NCBI GenBank assembly: GCA_000985875.1
Contig: CCRI01000027.1
Location: 1 to 56,674 of the forward strand
Direction: 5' to 3'
DNA length: 56,674 bases
Source of the DNA: Neorhizobium galegae bv. officinalis
GTDB taxonomy: Bacteria; Pseudomonadota; Alphaproteobacteria; Rhizobiales; Rhizobiaceae
Shown: positions 17,160-26,329 of the stretch, piece after piece
How the letters are laid out: each line of letters opens with the position of its first letter
Numbering within the stretch: position 1 is the stretch's first letter
The notes under the pieces: model-generated
Databases searched by the model: none
The model's input: only the letters and a program-made list of their open reading frames with translations
Told to the model about the DNA's origin: nothing
Translations under genes and position numbers: made by a program

Positions 17160-17361
17160 AAGTGTTGAAAGACAGTTAGTTAGCCTGACTGTTGCTTCAG
17201 GTCGTAAGTTCGTATCCGTTCAAGAGCCGCGACTGGATATGAGGATTCACTCGTCGGTTTTCAAAACGATATAGAGCTTCTACGAAGACGCCAATTCACA
17301 TAGAAATCGGCGGGAAGGCTCTCGCTCAGCCAACCATTCTTGCCCGGAAATTTGAAGCTTG

Positions 17362-17396
17362 GTCCGTAACATGCGAACAAGTTGCCTGTTACGGAC
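17362..17396. terminator. Hairpin between convergent operons
   Basis: GTCCGTAACA and TGTTACGGAC form a perfect 10-bp stem with a 15-base loop, between the ureidoglycine aminohydrolase gene and the convergent binding-protein gene. No T-run follows. Confidence 0.45.
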
Positions 17397-17425
17397 AGAT
17401 AGCCGAACCTTGCACCGGCGGCGCC

Positions 17426-19123
17426 TTATTTTGCGCGTGACCAGTTGGCGATATCCCAGAGCTCACTATCCCATGGGTTCATTGTATTGCCTTGCAGCGA
17501 CATCACCGCACCCGACACGTTGCCGCGGTGGACCAGAGGGATGACGGTGTAGGATTGAACCAGCATGTCATTCATTTTGCGTGCGAGCTCACCGCGTCCT
17601 TCGATCGTTCCGGTCTGGCGGAAGGTCTTGGCCAGCCCGTCATAATCCGGCGAGCAATAGCGCGGCATGTTGCTACCCTGCCATTGCGTCTTCGGCGAAG
17701 GAACGGCCGCGCACGTCCATTTGCTCAAATAGGATTCTTGGTCGATCCCCTTCGAATTGTCGGTGTACATCTCGATATCGGCGTAGAATTTTTGACGAGT
17801 GTCAGGATTGCCGGCGTCACCACCGAAGAAGACCGAACCGCTGACGTTACGAAGATCGACATCCACGCCGATCGCTTTCCAGCTCTGCTTCAACATCGCC
17901 TGGGTATCCTGACGGACACCGCTGGTCGAGGTCAGGAACGATAGCTTCAGCTTCAGTCCGTTCTTCTCGCGGATGCCGCCGGCGCCGGGCTTCCAGCCCG
18001 CCTCGTCCAGAAGCGCTTTTGCCTGTTCAACATTCGGTGTCAGGCAGCTGTCATTCGCTTTCGAGACAAATTGAGACGGCGCCGGGACCACGTTGCAGCT
18101 CGGCTCACCCTGAGCGGCATATAGGACCTCCGAGATCTCGGCACGGTCGATTGCCAGCGATAGCGCTTTCCGGACGCGAATATCGCTCAGGAATTTATTC
18201 GGGCCGCCTTCGACCGTCGACCGTTTGTCACCAAGCTCGGCGCTGGGGTCGGTCAGGTTCAGGAAGAGATATTCCACCATTGAGCCGAATGCGGTCACCG
18301 GACGCGCTTTTCCGGCCGAGACGAGGTTCTCGAAGACGTCCGGCGACAACTGCAGATTCCATCCGTAGTCCGCTTCACCCGTATTGAAGACGGCACGGGC
18401 GGCCGACATCGCATCCCCGCCGCCCTTGATGGAAATGCTCGAAAAATGCGGCTTATCGGTATCCCGGAACTGGGGGTTCATGGCGAAGACAGCGACATCG
18501 TTCGGCTTGAACTCCTTGACCACATAGGGGCCGGTGCCAACGGGGGCGAAGTTCTGCGCCGTGCAGGACGCAATCTTCTCGCCGACGCAATCCTTGAACT
18601 GCTTTTCCTGCAGGATTGGTGTGGTTGAGCTGACAAAGGTGATGTAAGGGTAAGGCGTCGATTGCGCGAAGTTGATCTCGAGCGTCAGGTCGTCCTTGGC
18701 GACGACGGACTTGACGCCGTCAAAAGTATTCGATGCCGCGCAGCCTGCGCCGGGCGCAGTACAATATTTCCAGGTGAAGACCGCATCCTTCGCTGTCAGG
18801 TTGCTTCCGTCGGACCATTTGACGCCCGGGCGCAATTTCCAGGTGATTGTCGTCATGTCCGACGAGATGCCGCCATTCTCTTTTGTGGGAATTTCGGCGG
18901 AAAGTAGGGGGATCAAATTGCCCTTGGGGTCGAAACGGGCGAGCGGCTCGACTACCAGCGCTGCGGCGTCGACGTCCTTACCTATGCCCGACAAGTACGG
19001 GTTCAGGGTGGACGCCCCTTGCCAGTACATAATCTTCAAGTTTCCGTCCGTGCCAGGTGCAGCATGCGCGCTGAGCGGTAGCACGGCGGCTGCGACTGCA
19101 GCGAGGAATATAGCCTTATTCAT
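17426..19123 (-). CDS. Family 5 (dipeptide/oligopeptide-type) ABC substrate-binding protein
   Basis: 565 residues from the ATG at 19123, with AGGAG upstream; the longer upstream frame runs across the regulatory gap. A signal peptide (NKAIFLAAVAAAVLPLSAHA) is followed by the SBP family 5 body: WKLRPGVKWSDGSNLTAKDAVFTW, FAPVGTGPYVVKEF, RVRKALSLAIDRAEI and EAGWKPGAGG. It catches a ligand in the periplasm. The matching permeases (22200-24111) and ATPase (24408-26282) lie beyond the RpiR operon, and both divergent promoters carry the same motif, so I assign it to that transporter. Ligands of this family range from peptides to opines, sugars and glutathione. Confidence 0.92.
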   Translation of the reverse strand: MNKAIFLAAVAAAVLPLSAHAAPGTDGNLKIMYWQGASTLNPYLSGIGKDVDAAALVVEPLARFDPKGNLIPLLSAEIPTKENGGISSDMTTITWKLRPGVKWSDGSNLTAKDAVFTWKYCTAPGAGCAASNTFDGVKSVVAKDDLTLEINFAQSTPYPYITFVSSTTPILQEKQFKDCVGEKIASCTAQNFAPVGTGPYVVKEFKPNDVAVFAMNPQFRDTDKPHFSSISIKGGGDAMSAARAVFNTGEADYGWNLQLSPDVFENLVSAGKARPVTAFGSMVEYLFLNLTDPSAELGDKRSTVEGGPNKFLSDIRVRKALSLAIDRAEISEVLYAAQGEPSCNVVPAPSQFVSKANDSCLTPNVEQAKALLDEAGWKPGAGGIREKNGLKLKLSFLTSTSGVRQDTQAMLKQSWKAIGVDVDLRNVSGSVFFGGDAGNPDTRQKFYADIEMYTDNSKGIDQESYLSKWTCAAVPSPKTQWQGSNMPRYCSPDYDGLAKTFRQTGTIEGRGELARKMNDMLVQSYTVIPLVHRGNVSGAVMSLQGNTMNPWDSELWDIANWSRAK

Positions 19124-19204
19124 CTTACGAGTCTCCTGTTGCTTGGCACTGCTGGTTGCGGGACAGAACGCCGTAAACGGGCGATTGACCTTTGTACCGT
19201 ATTG

Positions 19205-19245
19205 TGCAAAATCATCTCGCAGAGTCAATATGTAATAAAGAATAC
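19205..19245. promoter_or_regulatory. Shared regulon motif, copy 1 (probable RpiR operator)
   Basis: TGCAAAAT, a 10-base spacer, AGTCAATATGTAA, then AAA and TAC. The same arrangement is found at 24252-24293. It lies directly before the RpiR gene and between it and the divergent binding-protein gene. Confidence 0.65.
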
Positions 19246-19247
19246 AA

Positions 19248-20126
19248 ATGATGTCGACTTCCCCACTTTTCGAGAGAATTCGCAAGGGAGCCCGTTCGAC
19301 AGCTGAGCGGAAGGTCGCCTCAGTACTTCTTGAGGGGTATCCGACACGCGCGCTCTCAACGGTGGAAGCGCTGGCGAAGCAGGCTTCGGTAAGCGCGCCA
19401 ACCGTGCTGCGTTTTGTTGCCAAGATCGGCTATCCGCGTTTTGCCGACTTTCAGGCTGCTGCCATTGCCGATGTGGAGCGTCAACTCGGCTCGCCGCTCA
19501 ACAATATCCGTTCCGCGGTGCAGGCAGAAAAGCCGGACCATATCTATCAGCAGACCTTGCTCTTGCAGGCCGAAGCGCTGCAAACCGCCGCGGCCCAGGC
19601 GATGCCGGTAGAATTCGACGTGATCGTCGATCTGCTGATCAATCCGAAGATAACCATCAAGCTTCTGGGTGGTCGCTACAGCCAGAATCTCGCGCAAAGA
19701 CTGGCATTGCAGCTCGGGCAGTTACGACCTTCCGTCTTCTTTGCGCCGCTGACGCTGGGTTTCACGTATGACGCCCTTGTCGATGCCGGGCCGCAAGACT
19801 GTTTCGTGATCTTTGATTACCGCCGTTATCAGGCCGAGCTATTGAATTTTGCGCGGGGTGCAAAACGTAGCGGCGCCAGGATCTGCCTGTTCACCGATAC
19901 CTGGCGCTCGCCGATAGCGGAATATTCCGACGCGGTCCTGACATCGCCCGATAGCTCGACATCTCCCTTCGGATCTCGCGTGGTCCCCACGGCGCAGATC
20001 GAGGCAATCGTTGCCGCGGTCAGCCTGCGTACACATGATCGCAGCCGCGAGCGGCTGGCCCGCATCGAAGAGTTGCGGAAACTCGATGATGACGCTCCAT
20101 CATCGGGTAAGGATGAAGCCGAATGA
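19248..20126 (+). CDS. MurR/RpiR family transcriptional regulator
   Basis: 292 residues. The N-terminal HTH_6 domain (about 1-80) includes STVEALAKQASVSAPTVLRFVAKIGY. The C-terminal SIS domain (about 125-260) would bind a phosphosugar-like or other small effector, although this SIS copy is divergent (KLLGGRYSQNLAQ, CFVIFDYRRY). The start has no clear ribosome site; ATG 19248 and ATG 19251 are both possible. It heads an overlapping operon with the amidohydrolase and the oxidase, and lies divergent from the binding protein. It is the likely master regulator of 17.4-27.9 kb through the repeated motif, which is inference. Confidence 0.92.
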   Translation: MMSTSPLFERIRKGARSTAERKVASVLLEGYPTRALSTVEALAKQASVSAPTVLRFVAKIGYPRFADFQAAAIADVERQLGSPLNNIRSAVQAEKPDHIYQQTLLLQAEALQTAAAQAMPVEFDVIVDLLINPKITIKLLGGRYSQNLAQRLALQLGQLRPSVFFAPLTLGFTYDALVDAGPQDCFVIFDYRRYQAELLNFARGAKRSGARICLFTDTWRSPIAEYSDAVLTSPDSSTSPFGSRVVPTAQIEAIVAAVSLRTHDRSRERLARIEELRKLDDDAPSSGKDEAE

Positions 20127-20869
20127 ATGCCAACCCACCGATCGTCCTGAACCCGCAAGGGCGCCTGCCGGGCGTGATTGCCGTCGATCATGCCGGTCGA
20201 TCCATTCCCGAGGCGCTTGGTGATCTGGGACTGAGCGCGCATTGGCGGGACACCCATCACTTCTGTGATCTGGGTGCGGCCGAACTTGCTTATGCACTGG
20301 CGGAGCGCATCGACGTACCGATCGTGCTTTGCGACGTAAGCCGGCTGGTGCTCGATGTAAACCGTTGGCTCGAAGATCCGAGATCTGTGGTGCCGGAGGT
20401 GGAGGGGACATCCATTCCGGCAAATATCGAAATGGACGATGCTGCCCTTATTGCGCGCCAGGAGGCTGTGTTCTGGCCCTATCAATGTTGCCTCGGAGAA
20501 ATCTGGATGGAACAAAAGGCCAGGCATCTGAAACCCTTCTTCTTCTCGTTGCACAGTTGCACACGGGTTTTCGATGGTTTCCGACGTCCCTGGGATGGCG
20601 GGACCATCTGGCATGATGACGAAACACTGTCGCGCCATATCGTAAGCCATCTCTCGCGAGAGGATGGTCTGGTGATCGGCGATAACCAGCCCTATTCCGG
20701 CCTGGGCGGGGCTTTTACGGTCGATCGGCACACCTACGGTTCCGGGCTGCCTGCCTGCGGTTTCGAGGTGACGAACGACCTGTTGCAGACCGAGGCAGAT
20801 TTCACCCGCTGGGCCGATCTCCTGTCCGGCGTGTTGTTGGCAGCAATTGATGAAGGGCTGGCCGCATGA
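20123..20869 (+). CDS. N-formylglutamate amidohydrolase family protein
   Basis: 248 residues, close to the family length. Hallmarks are AVDHAGRSIPEALG near the N-terminus (the DHAG metal-site region), RDTHHFCDLGA, LVLDVNRW and the central FSLHSCTRVFDG. HutG-type members remove formate from N-formylglutamate in histidine breakdown; others cleave different N-acyl or N-formyl amino acids. No other hut gene is present, so another N-acylated amine is likely. It overlaps the RpiR stop by ATGA and itself overlaps the next gene in the same way, indicating coupled translation. Confidence 0.88.
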   Translation: MNANPPIVLNPQGRLPGVIAVDHAGRSIPEALGDLGLSAHWRDTHHFCDLGAAELAYALAERIDVPIVLCDVSRLVLDVNRWLEDPRSVVPEVEGTSIPANIEMDDAALIARQEAVFWPYQCCLGEIWMEQKARHLKPFFFSLHSCTRVFDGFRRPWDGGTIWHDDETLSRHIVSHLSREDGLVIGDNQPYSGLGGAFTVDRHTYGSGLPACGFEVTNDLLQTEADFTRWADLLSGVLLAAIDEGLAA

Positions 20870-22134
20870 AACCGTTCCAATCCGAACCACCCTATGGGTT
20901 GACGGCGCCGGCGGTGCCGATAACGCAGGCTTTCAGTGGCGCGCGCGAGGTGGATTTCCTGCTGGTCGGTGGCGGTTATGGCGGCCTGTTGACCGCGATC
21001 GACCTCGCCGAACGCGGCGCCCAGGTCGTGGTGCTGGAAGCGGCCGAGATTGGTGCCGGCGGTTCGGGGCGCAATCACGGCCAGTGCATTCCGGTGTTTC
21101 GCTACCTCGATCCGGCAGTGTTGCCCGCAAAGGGTGCGGATCTGTTGGCCAATGCAGGAGCGCTGGTCTTCGACCGGATCCGCCAGTACGACATGCAATG
21201 TGAGGCCGTGCAGAAGGGAACGCTGACCGCGGCCTATAACAAGCGTACTCTTGCGACCACGAGGAGCGCGCATGCGAAATATAACGGTCTGGGCAAATCC
21301 GACCGCTATTACGATGCCGATGAAATCGCGTCGCTGACCGGCACCCGCAAATTTTCGGGCGGCTGGGCACACCGGGAGGGCGGTCACGTCAATCCGTTGG
21401 CCTATGTCCGCGAACTGGCTCGTGTCGCTCTTTCGCTTGGCGTCGAAATCTTCACGAAAAGTCCGATGGTGGGCATGACCCGCCAACACGGCGGCTGGCG
21501 GGTCCGGACGCCGGATGGTGAAATCCACGCGAAGGTCGTTGGACTGACGACGGACGCCTATTCAGACGGATCGATACCCGGTTCGCTGACAAAGGGCTTT
21601 TTCCCGTTGACGAGCTACGCGGTTGCAAGCCGGCCGCTGACGGCCGAGCAGCGCAGTGCCGTCATGCCCTCGGGAATGAATTTTGGCGATACCCATCACG
21701 ACCCGATGTTCTTCCGCATCGATGCATCGGGGCGGATCATCACCGGTGGTCTGCGCGAACCTGGCCGTGGCACGCGCTTCGACTATACGGCGGCCTTCAT
21801 GACACGTCGGCTCGCCGCCATCTGGCCGGTGCTCGCCGATCTTCAATGGGATCATATGTGGACGGGTGTGGTCAGCATGGCGCTTGACCAGACCCCGTCG
21901 ATCCAGAAGCTCGATGATGGGCTCTGGGCCCTGTCGGGTTGGTCAGGGCGGGGCGTGCCGACCTCGGCTGCCTTGTCGCGCGCCTTTGCGCGAACGCTGG
22001 AAGATCCGGCGAAGGGGCTTGCCTATTGGCCGCAGCGGACGCCGCCGCAGGTGATCGCGCGTGGGCTCCTCGGCAGCATGGTGCAGTTGTGCCGCGGTCC
22101 ATACAACCAGATGCGCGACAAGCTGGAAAGCTGA
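20866..22134 (+). CDS. FAD-dependent amine/amino-acid oxidoreductase (DAO family, PuuB-like)
   Basis: 422 residues. The N-terminal dinucleotide motif VGGGYGG (about 26-32), LEAAEIGAGGSGRNHGQ (a flavin-contact segment typical of gamma-glutamylputrescine oxidase relatives) and the C-terminal LSGWSGRGVPTSAALSRAFA mark the DAO family. These enzymes oxidise a C-N bond, giving an imine that hydrolyses to an aldehyde or keto acid plus an amine. Coupled to the amidohydrolase by an ATGA overlap. The aldehyde dehydrogenase at 26.3 kb would oxidise an aldehyde product, as PuuC does after PuuB; this link is inferred. Confidence 0.88.
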   Translation: MKPFQSEPPYGLTAPAVPITQAFSGAREVDFLLVGGGYGGLLTAIDLAERGAQVVVLEAAEIGAGGSGRNHGQCIPVFRYLDPAVLPAKGADLLANAGALVFDRIRQYDMQCEAVQKGTLTAAYNKRTLATTRSAHAKYNGLGKSDRYYDADEIASLTGTRKFSGGWAHREGGHVNPLAYVRELARVALSLGVEIFTKSPMVGMTRQHGGWRVRTPDGEIHAKVVGLTTDAYSDGSIPGSLTKGFFPLTSYAVASRPLTAEQRSAVMPSGMNFGDTHHDPMFFRIDASGRIITGGLREPGRGTRFDYTAAFMTRRLAAIWPVLADLQWDHMWTGVVSMALDQTPSIQKLDDGLWALSGWSGRGVPTSAALSRAFARTLEDPAKGLAYWPQRTPPQVIARGLLGSMVQLCRGPYNQMRDKLES

Positions 22135-22141
22135 TTGCAAA

Positions 22142-22176
22142 GGCGGACAACGGGGATGTGGTCCCCTTTGTCCGCC
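22142..22176. terminator. Bidirectional terminator
   Basis: GGCGGACAA / TTGTCCGCC outer stem (9 bp) plus GGGGA / TCCCC inner stem (5 bp) around TGTGG, with one C-T mismatch. It lies between the convergent oxidase gene and the DppC-like gene, with TTTGC after it on the minus strand. Confidence 0.7.
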
Positions 22177-22199
22177 GTTTCCCTTCGCGTTCGGCCGGT

Positions 22200-23111
22200 C
22201 TAGCGGCCGCGGATCCTCGGATCCATCGCATCCCGCAAACCATCGCCGACATAATTCACCGAAAGAACGGTCAGCGAGATCGCGATGCCGGGCATGACAA
22301 CGCGCATCGGATAGATCTGTATCTGGTCGATTGCGTCGTAGAGCAGACGTCCCCAGGTCGGGAAGTCCGGCGGAAAACCAAGGCCAAGGAACGAAAGCGA
22401 ACTTTCGGTAATGATCGCGCTGGCAATACCGAGTGTCGCGGAGACAAGCACCGGCGAGAGCACATTCGGCAGGATATGGCGCTGGATCATCTTGCCACGT
22501 CGGGTGCCGATCGACTGAGCGGCAAGGATGAATTCCCGCTCCTTCAAAGTCAGCACCTCTCCGCGCACGAGGCGCGCGGCGTGCATCCAGCTTGTCAGCC
22601 CGATTACGAAAACGATCAGCAGAAACGTGCCGGCTTCCGCTCCGAGCAGTCGGGCCAGCGGTTCCCGAAACAACATGGACGCAACCAGGAGAAGAGGCAG
22701 CAGGGGTAGGGCCAGAAACAGATCCGTGAGCCGCATCAATAGGCCGTCGACAGCACGGAAATAACCGGCGCAGACCCCGACCAGTGTCCCCAGCGACAAT
22801 GACAGAAGCATCGCGACCAGTCCCACTGTCAGCGATACCCGCCCGCCGGCCATCAACCGGGCCAGCATGTCGCGGCCAAGTTGGTCCGTACCAAGCGGAT
22901 GTGCGAGCGACGGCCCCCTGTTTCGCGCCCGCATGGTGATCTCGGTCGGGTCCACATGCCACAGCCAGGGACCTGCAATGACTGCAATCAGGATAAGGCC
23001 CAGGATGAGCATGCCTGCCATTGCGCCGCGATGGCTGCGGAACTGGCGCCAGACATCGAGAGACTGGCTGGAGCGCGTCGTGAGTGTCGCTTGGGTTGTC
23101 ACGTCAGTCAT
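22200..23111 (-). CDS. Dipeptide-type ABC transporter permease, DppC-like
   Basis: 303 residues. A cytoplasmic N-terminus precedes about six membrane segments. The family marks are HPLGTDQLGRDMLARLMAGGR, the EAA loop REFILAAQSIGTRRGKMIQRHILPN and the ending SLSFLGLGFPPDFPTWG ... VGDGLRDAMDPRIRG. The ATG at 23111 overlaps the end of the DppB-like gene by 8 bases. Partner of the permease encoded just before it. Confidence 0.95.
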   Translation of the reverse strand: MTDVTTQATLTTRSSQSLDVWRQFRSHRGAMAGMLILGLILIAVIAGPWLWHVDPTEITMRARNRGPSLAHPLGTDQLGRDMLARLMAGGRVSLTVGLVAMLLSLSLGTLVGVCAGYFRAVDGLLMRLTDLFLALPLLPLLLVASMLFREPLARLLGAEAGTFLLIVFVIGLTSWMHAARLVRGEVLTLKEREFILAAQSIGTRRGKMIQRHILPNVLSPVLVSATLGIASAIITESSLSFLGLGFPPDFPTWGRLLYDAIDQIQIYPMRVVMPGIAISLTVLSVNYVGDGLRDAMDPRIRGR

Positions 23112-24111
23112 AGCGAATTCTCGGGTCCAATATGCCATAGAGGATGTCGGTGATCAGATTGAACAGAACGATTAGCACCGCGAAAATGAACGTCAGCGTC
23201 TGCACCATGGGAAGGTCGTTCGCCTGGATCGACGAGATCAGCAATTCACCGATACCGTTCACCTTGAATACCTGCTCGGTGATGATCGCACCCCCGAAAA
23301 TCTGTGGCACGCCCATGCCGATAACGGTGACGACCGGGATCATCGAGTTGCGCAGGACATGGATCAGCACAACAACCTTCTCGGTCAGGCCCTTCGCGCG
23401 CGCCGTACGGACATAGTCCTCGCGCAGGTTGTCGAGGACGGAAGCCCGCATGAAACGACCGATTTGGCTCGCATTGTACAGCGCAAGCACCATGACGGGC
23501 AGCACCATCTGGCGCAGCTGAGCCAGGAAGCTCTGCCAATCGGTGACCTGCAGCGTCGTGTCGTAGAGGGATGGAAACCACGGAAGGGCGACGGAAAACA
23601 GCACGATCAGCACGACGCCGGTGAAGAAGGTCGGCACGGAAAATCCGATCATCGAGATAAGCGTGCCGATTTGATCGAACCAGCTGTATTGCTTGTAGGC
23701 AGAGATGATGCCGATCGGCAGCGCGATCGCTGTGCCGACGAGATAGGCGACACCGACGACCCAGAGTGTCTGCGGCAGGCGCTGTGCGATGATGTCGGCG
23801 ACCGGTGCGCGCGATTGCCAGGAAACGATCCGCTGGCTGTCGCCGCTCAGATCAAGCCCGAACAGCGCGTCGATGACATGCAGCGGCTCGATCCAGAAAA
23901 ACTGTTTGAGCCAGAGGGCATAGCGCGTCATCAGAGGATCGCCAAGCCCGAGCGAGAGCCGCATTTTCTCCTTCACCTCGGGCGGGATGGTCAGGGGCAG
24001 CTGCGCCATCGGGTCGCCGGGTGCGAGGCCGAGCAGGAGGAAAATGATCAGGCTGATCAGCAGCAGTGTCGGAACGGCGACGACGAGCCGCCTGATTGTA
24101 TAGTGGAACAT
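23104..24111 (-). CDS. Dipeptide-type ABC transporter permease, DppB-like
   Basis: 335 residues, about six membrane segments. It opens with the usual first helix (RRLVVAVPTLLLISLIIFLL) and FLLGLAPGDP, and carries the EAA loop EDYVRTARAKGLTEKVVVLIHVLRN and the closing NLITDILYGILDPRIRYD. It has a periplasmic insert after the first helix longer than in DppB of E. coli. It reads away from the ATPase gene at 24408, with the repeated regulatory motif in the gap, so the transporter is expressed from a divergent promoter pair. Confidence 0.95.
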   Translation of the reverse strand: MFHYTIRRLVVAVPTLLLISLIIFLLLGLAPGDPMAQLPLTIPPEVKEKMRLSLGLGDPLMTRYALWLKQFFWIEPLHVIDALFGLDLSGDSQRIVSWQSRAPVADIIAQRLPQTLWVVGVAYLVGTAIALPIGIISAYKQYSWFDQIGTLISMIGFSVPTFFTGVVLIVLFSVALPWFPSLYDTTLQVTDWQSFLAQLRQMVLPVMVLALYNASQIGRFMRASVLDNLREDYVRTARAKGLTEKVVVLIHVLRNSMIPVVTVIGMGVPQIFGGAIITEQVFKVNGIGELLISSIQANDLPMVQTLTFIFAVLIVLFNLITDILYGILDPRIRYD

Positions 24112-24251
24112 TCATCGCGCCTCAGTCTTGCCGAGCCGAAGGGGCGAAAGCAGTCCGGGCCAGTGTGTAGACATTGATAGTGCGGATAAAGAGGTGAACG
24201 GCTTCAACGTCTCTGCTCTTTCTTTTGGTTCCCGTTTTCTGTAAAATAGAT

Positions 24252-24293
24252 TGCAAAAATGCCTTGTCGTAGTCAATATGTAAAAAATGGTAC
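24252..24293. promoter_or_regulatory. Shared regulon motif, copy 2 (probable RpiR operator)
   Basis: TGCAAAAAT, a 10-base spacer, AGTCAATATGTAA, then AAA and TAC. The 23-base block from 24271 matches that at 19223 in 19 of 23 positions, including the first 13 without break. It lies between the divergent DppB-like gene and the dual ATPase. Confidence 0.65.
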
Positions 24294-24407
24294 TTTTTGA
24301 GGGTCGGTGATCGCTGTCTTATAAGATGTCCGGATACGCTGAGTTGCGGCTTGATACGGGCGCGCGGCTGAGTGATCGGATGGCCCGACCGGCGACCGGG
24401 AGGTTTG

Positions 24408-26282
24408 ATGTCCGAAATGTCCAGCGCCTTGAGATCGCCCGTGCAAGGCACACCCGAACCGCTTGTCTCGGTCGAAAATCTGCGGGTCGAGTTCGAAAGC
24501 GATCGCGGCCGGATCGTCGGTGTGCATGATGTGAGTTTCGATATCATGCCGGGCGAATGTGTCTGCGTCGTCGGCGAGTCCGGCTCGGGGAAATCCGTCT
24601 CGGCTCTTTCGTTGATGAGGCTGGTGGAATTCGGTGGCGGCCGCATCGCTTCCGGTCGCTTGCATTTCCAGCAGGCCAACGGCCAGCGGATCAATCTGGC
24701 CGAGGCCGATGCTGCGACCATGCGAACCATACGCGGCAACCAGATCGGCATGGTTTTCCAGGAGCCAATGACCGCTCTCAATCCGGTCTTCACGATCGAG
24801 CGGCAACTGGTCGAGGTCATCATGGCCCACCGGCCGCTCGCTTATGCCGCTGCCCGCAACAAGGCACTCGATCTGCTGCGCCAGATGCAGATCAGCGAAC
24901 CCGAACGGCGCATACAACAATATCCGCACGAGCTGTCGGGTGGCATGCGCCAGCGCATCGTGATTGCAATGGCCATGGCATGCGGGCCGCGTCTGCTGAT
25001 CTGCGACGAGCCGACGACGGCGCTGGATGTCACCATCCAGGCGGAGATCCTGACACTGATCGATCGCCTGAAGCGCGAAACCGGCGCTTCCGTTCTGTTT
25101 ATCACCCATGACATGTCGGTCGTTGCGCAGATGGCAGACCGGGTGGTGGTCATGTATCGCGGCGAGAAGGTGGAAGAAGGGGCCGTCGAGGAGATCTTCA
25201 CCGCGGCCACTCATCCCTATACGCGTGCGCTGCTTGCGGCCGTTCCGCGGCTGGGTGAAATGCGCGGGACCACCGAACCGGAGCCGATGAGGGTCCTTGC
25301 CGCCACCGGCGCCACCGCCGGCCCTTCGCTGGAGCGCGCGCCGCCGCGTGTCACGGAAGATCCGGCCGTTCTTCTGGAGGTCAGGAACCTGACCACTCGT
25401 TTCGCCGTCCGCAAGGGGCTGATGCGCAGGATCACGGCCAGTGTCCATGCGGTCGAGGATGTGAGTTTCTCGCTGCATCGGGGCCAGACGCTCAGCATCG
25501 TTGGGGAATCCGGCTGCGGAAAATCGACATGCGGCCGGTCGATTCTCAGGCTCGTCCAGCCCACGTCCGGCCAGGTATGGCTTGACGGTCTCGATGTCCT
25601 CGCGCAGTCGAGCCACGACCTTCATGCGACGCGACGCCAGATGCAGATGGTGTTCCAGGATCCCTATGCGAGCCTCAATCCGCGGATGCGGCTGTTCGAT
25701 CAGGTGGCCGAGCCGCTGCGAAACTACGGACTGCTGTCAGGAAACGCTCTGCATCAGCGGGTCCTCGAGCTGTTCGACCGGGTGCAACTGCCCTCGTCTT
25801 TTCTCCACCGTTATGCGCACGAACTTTCCGGTGGGCAGCGTCAGCGTATCGCCATAGCGCGAGCACTGGCGCTCAATCCGAAGCTGATCGTCGCCGACGA
25901 GGCGGTTTCGGCGCTCGACGTTTCGGTGCAGGCACAGGTTCTCAACCTTCTGATGGAGCTTCAGAGGGATCTGGGGATCTCGTTCCTGTTCATCAGTCAC
26001 GATATGTCCGTGGTCGAACGCATCAGTCACCGGGTTGCCGTCATGTATCTGGGGCGGATTGTCGAGATCGGCCCCCGTGCGGCAATTTTCGAAACGCCGC
26101 GGCATTCCTATACGCAAGCCTTGCTTGCGGCCGTGCCTATCGCCGATCCCACCCGCAGGACCCTGCGCGGCCCGGCGAGCTATCATCCGCTGCATTCGCC
26201 GATCTATCCCCAGGATCATGTCGTGCAGCCATCGTTTTACAGGGAAGTGGCACCCGGACATCTGGTACTGAACACGGACTAA
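24408..26282 (+). CDS. Fused dual ABC ATPase (DppD-DppF type)
   Basis: 624 residues with two complete nucleotide-binding domains. Domain 1 (about 20-280): GESGSGKS, FQEPMTALNP, LSGGMRQRIVIA, ICDEPTTALDV, ITHDMS. Domain 2 (about 340-600): GESGCGKS, FQDPYASLNPR, LSGGQRQRIAIA, VADEAVSALDV, ISHDMS. Each is followed by an oligopeptide-transporter tail. One polypeptide thus supplies both ATPases for the permeases encoded divergently. GGGAGG precedes the ATG at 24408. Confidence 0.94.
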   Translation: MSEMSSALRSPVQGTPEPLVSVENLRVEFESDRGRIVGVHDVSFDIMPGECVCVVGESGSGKSVSALSLMRLVEFGGGRIASGRLHFQQANGQRINLAEADAATMRTIRGNQIGMVFQEPMTALNPVFTIERQLVEVIMAHRPLAYAAARNKALDLLRQMQISEPERRIQQYPHELSGGMRQRIVIAMAMACGPRLLICDEPTTALDVTIQAEILTLIDRLKRETGASVLFITHDMSVVAQMADRVVVMYRGEKVEEGAVEEIFTAATHPYTRALLAAVPRLGEMRGTTEPEPMRVLAATGATAGPSLERAPPRVTEDPAVLLEVRNLTTRFAVRKGLMRRITASVHAVEDVSFSLHRGQTLSIVGESGCGKSTCGRSILRLVQPTSGQVWLDGLDVLAQSSHDLHATRRQMQMVFQDPYASLNPRMRLFDQVAEPLRNYGLLSGNALHQRVLELFDRVQLPSSFLHRYAHELSGGQRQRIAIARALALNPKLIVADEAVSALDVSVQAQVLNLLMELQRDLGISFLFISHDMSVVERISHRVAVMYLGRIVEIGPRAAIFETPRHSYTQALLAAVPIADPTRRTLRGPASYHPLHSPIYPQDHVVQPSFYREVAPGHLVLNTD

Positions 26283-26329
26283 GTGCGGCCAACCGAAATC
26301 TCAGGCATCACAACGGGACGGAGATAATC

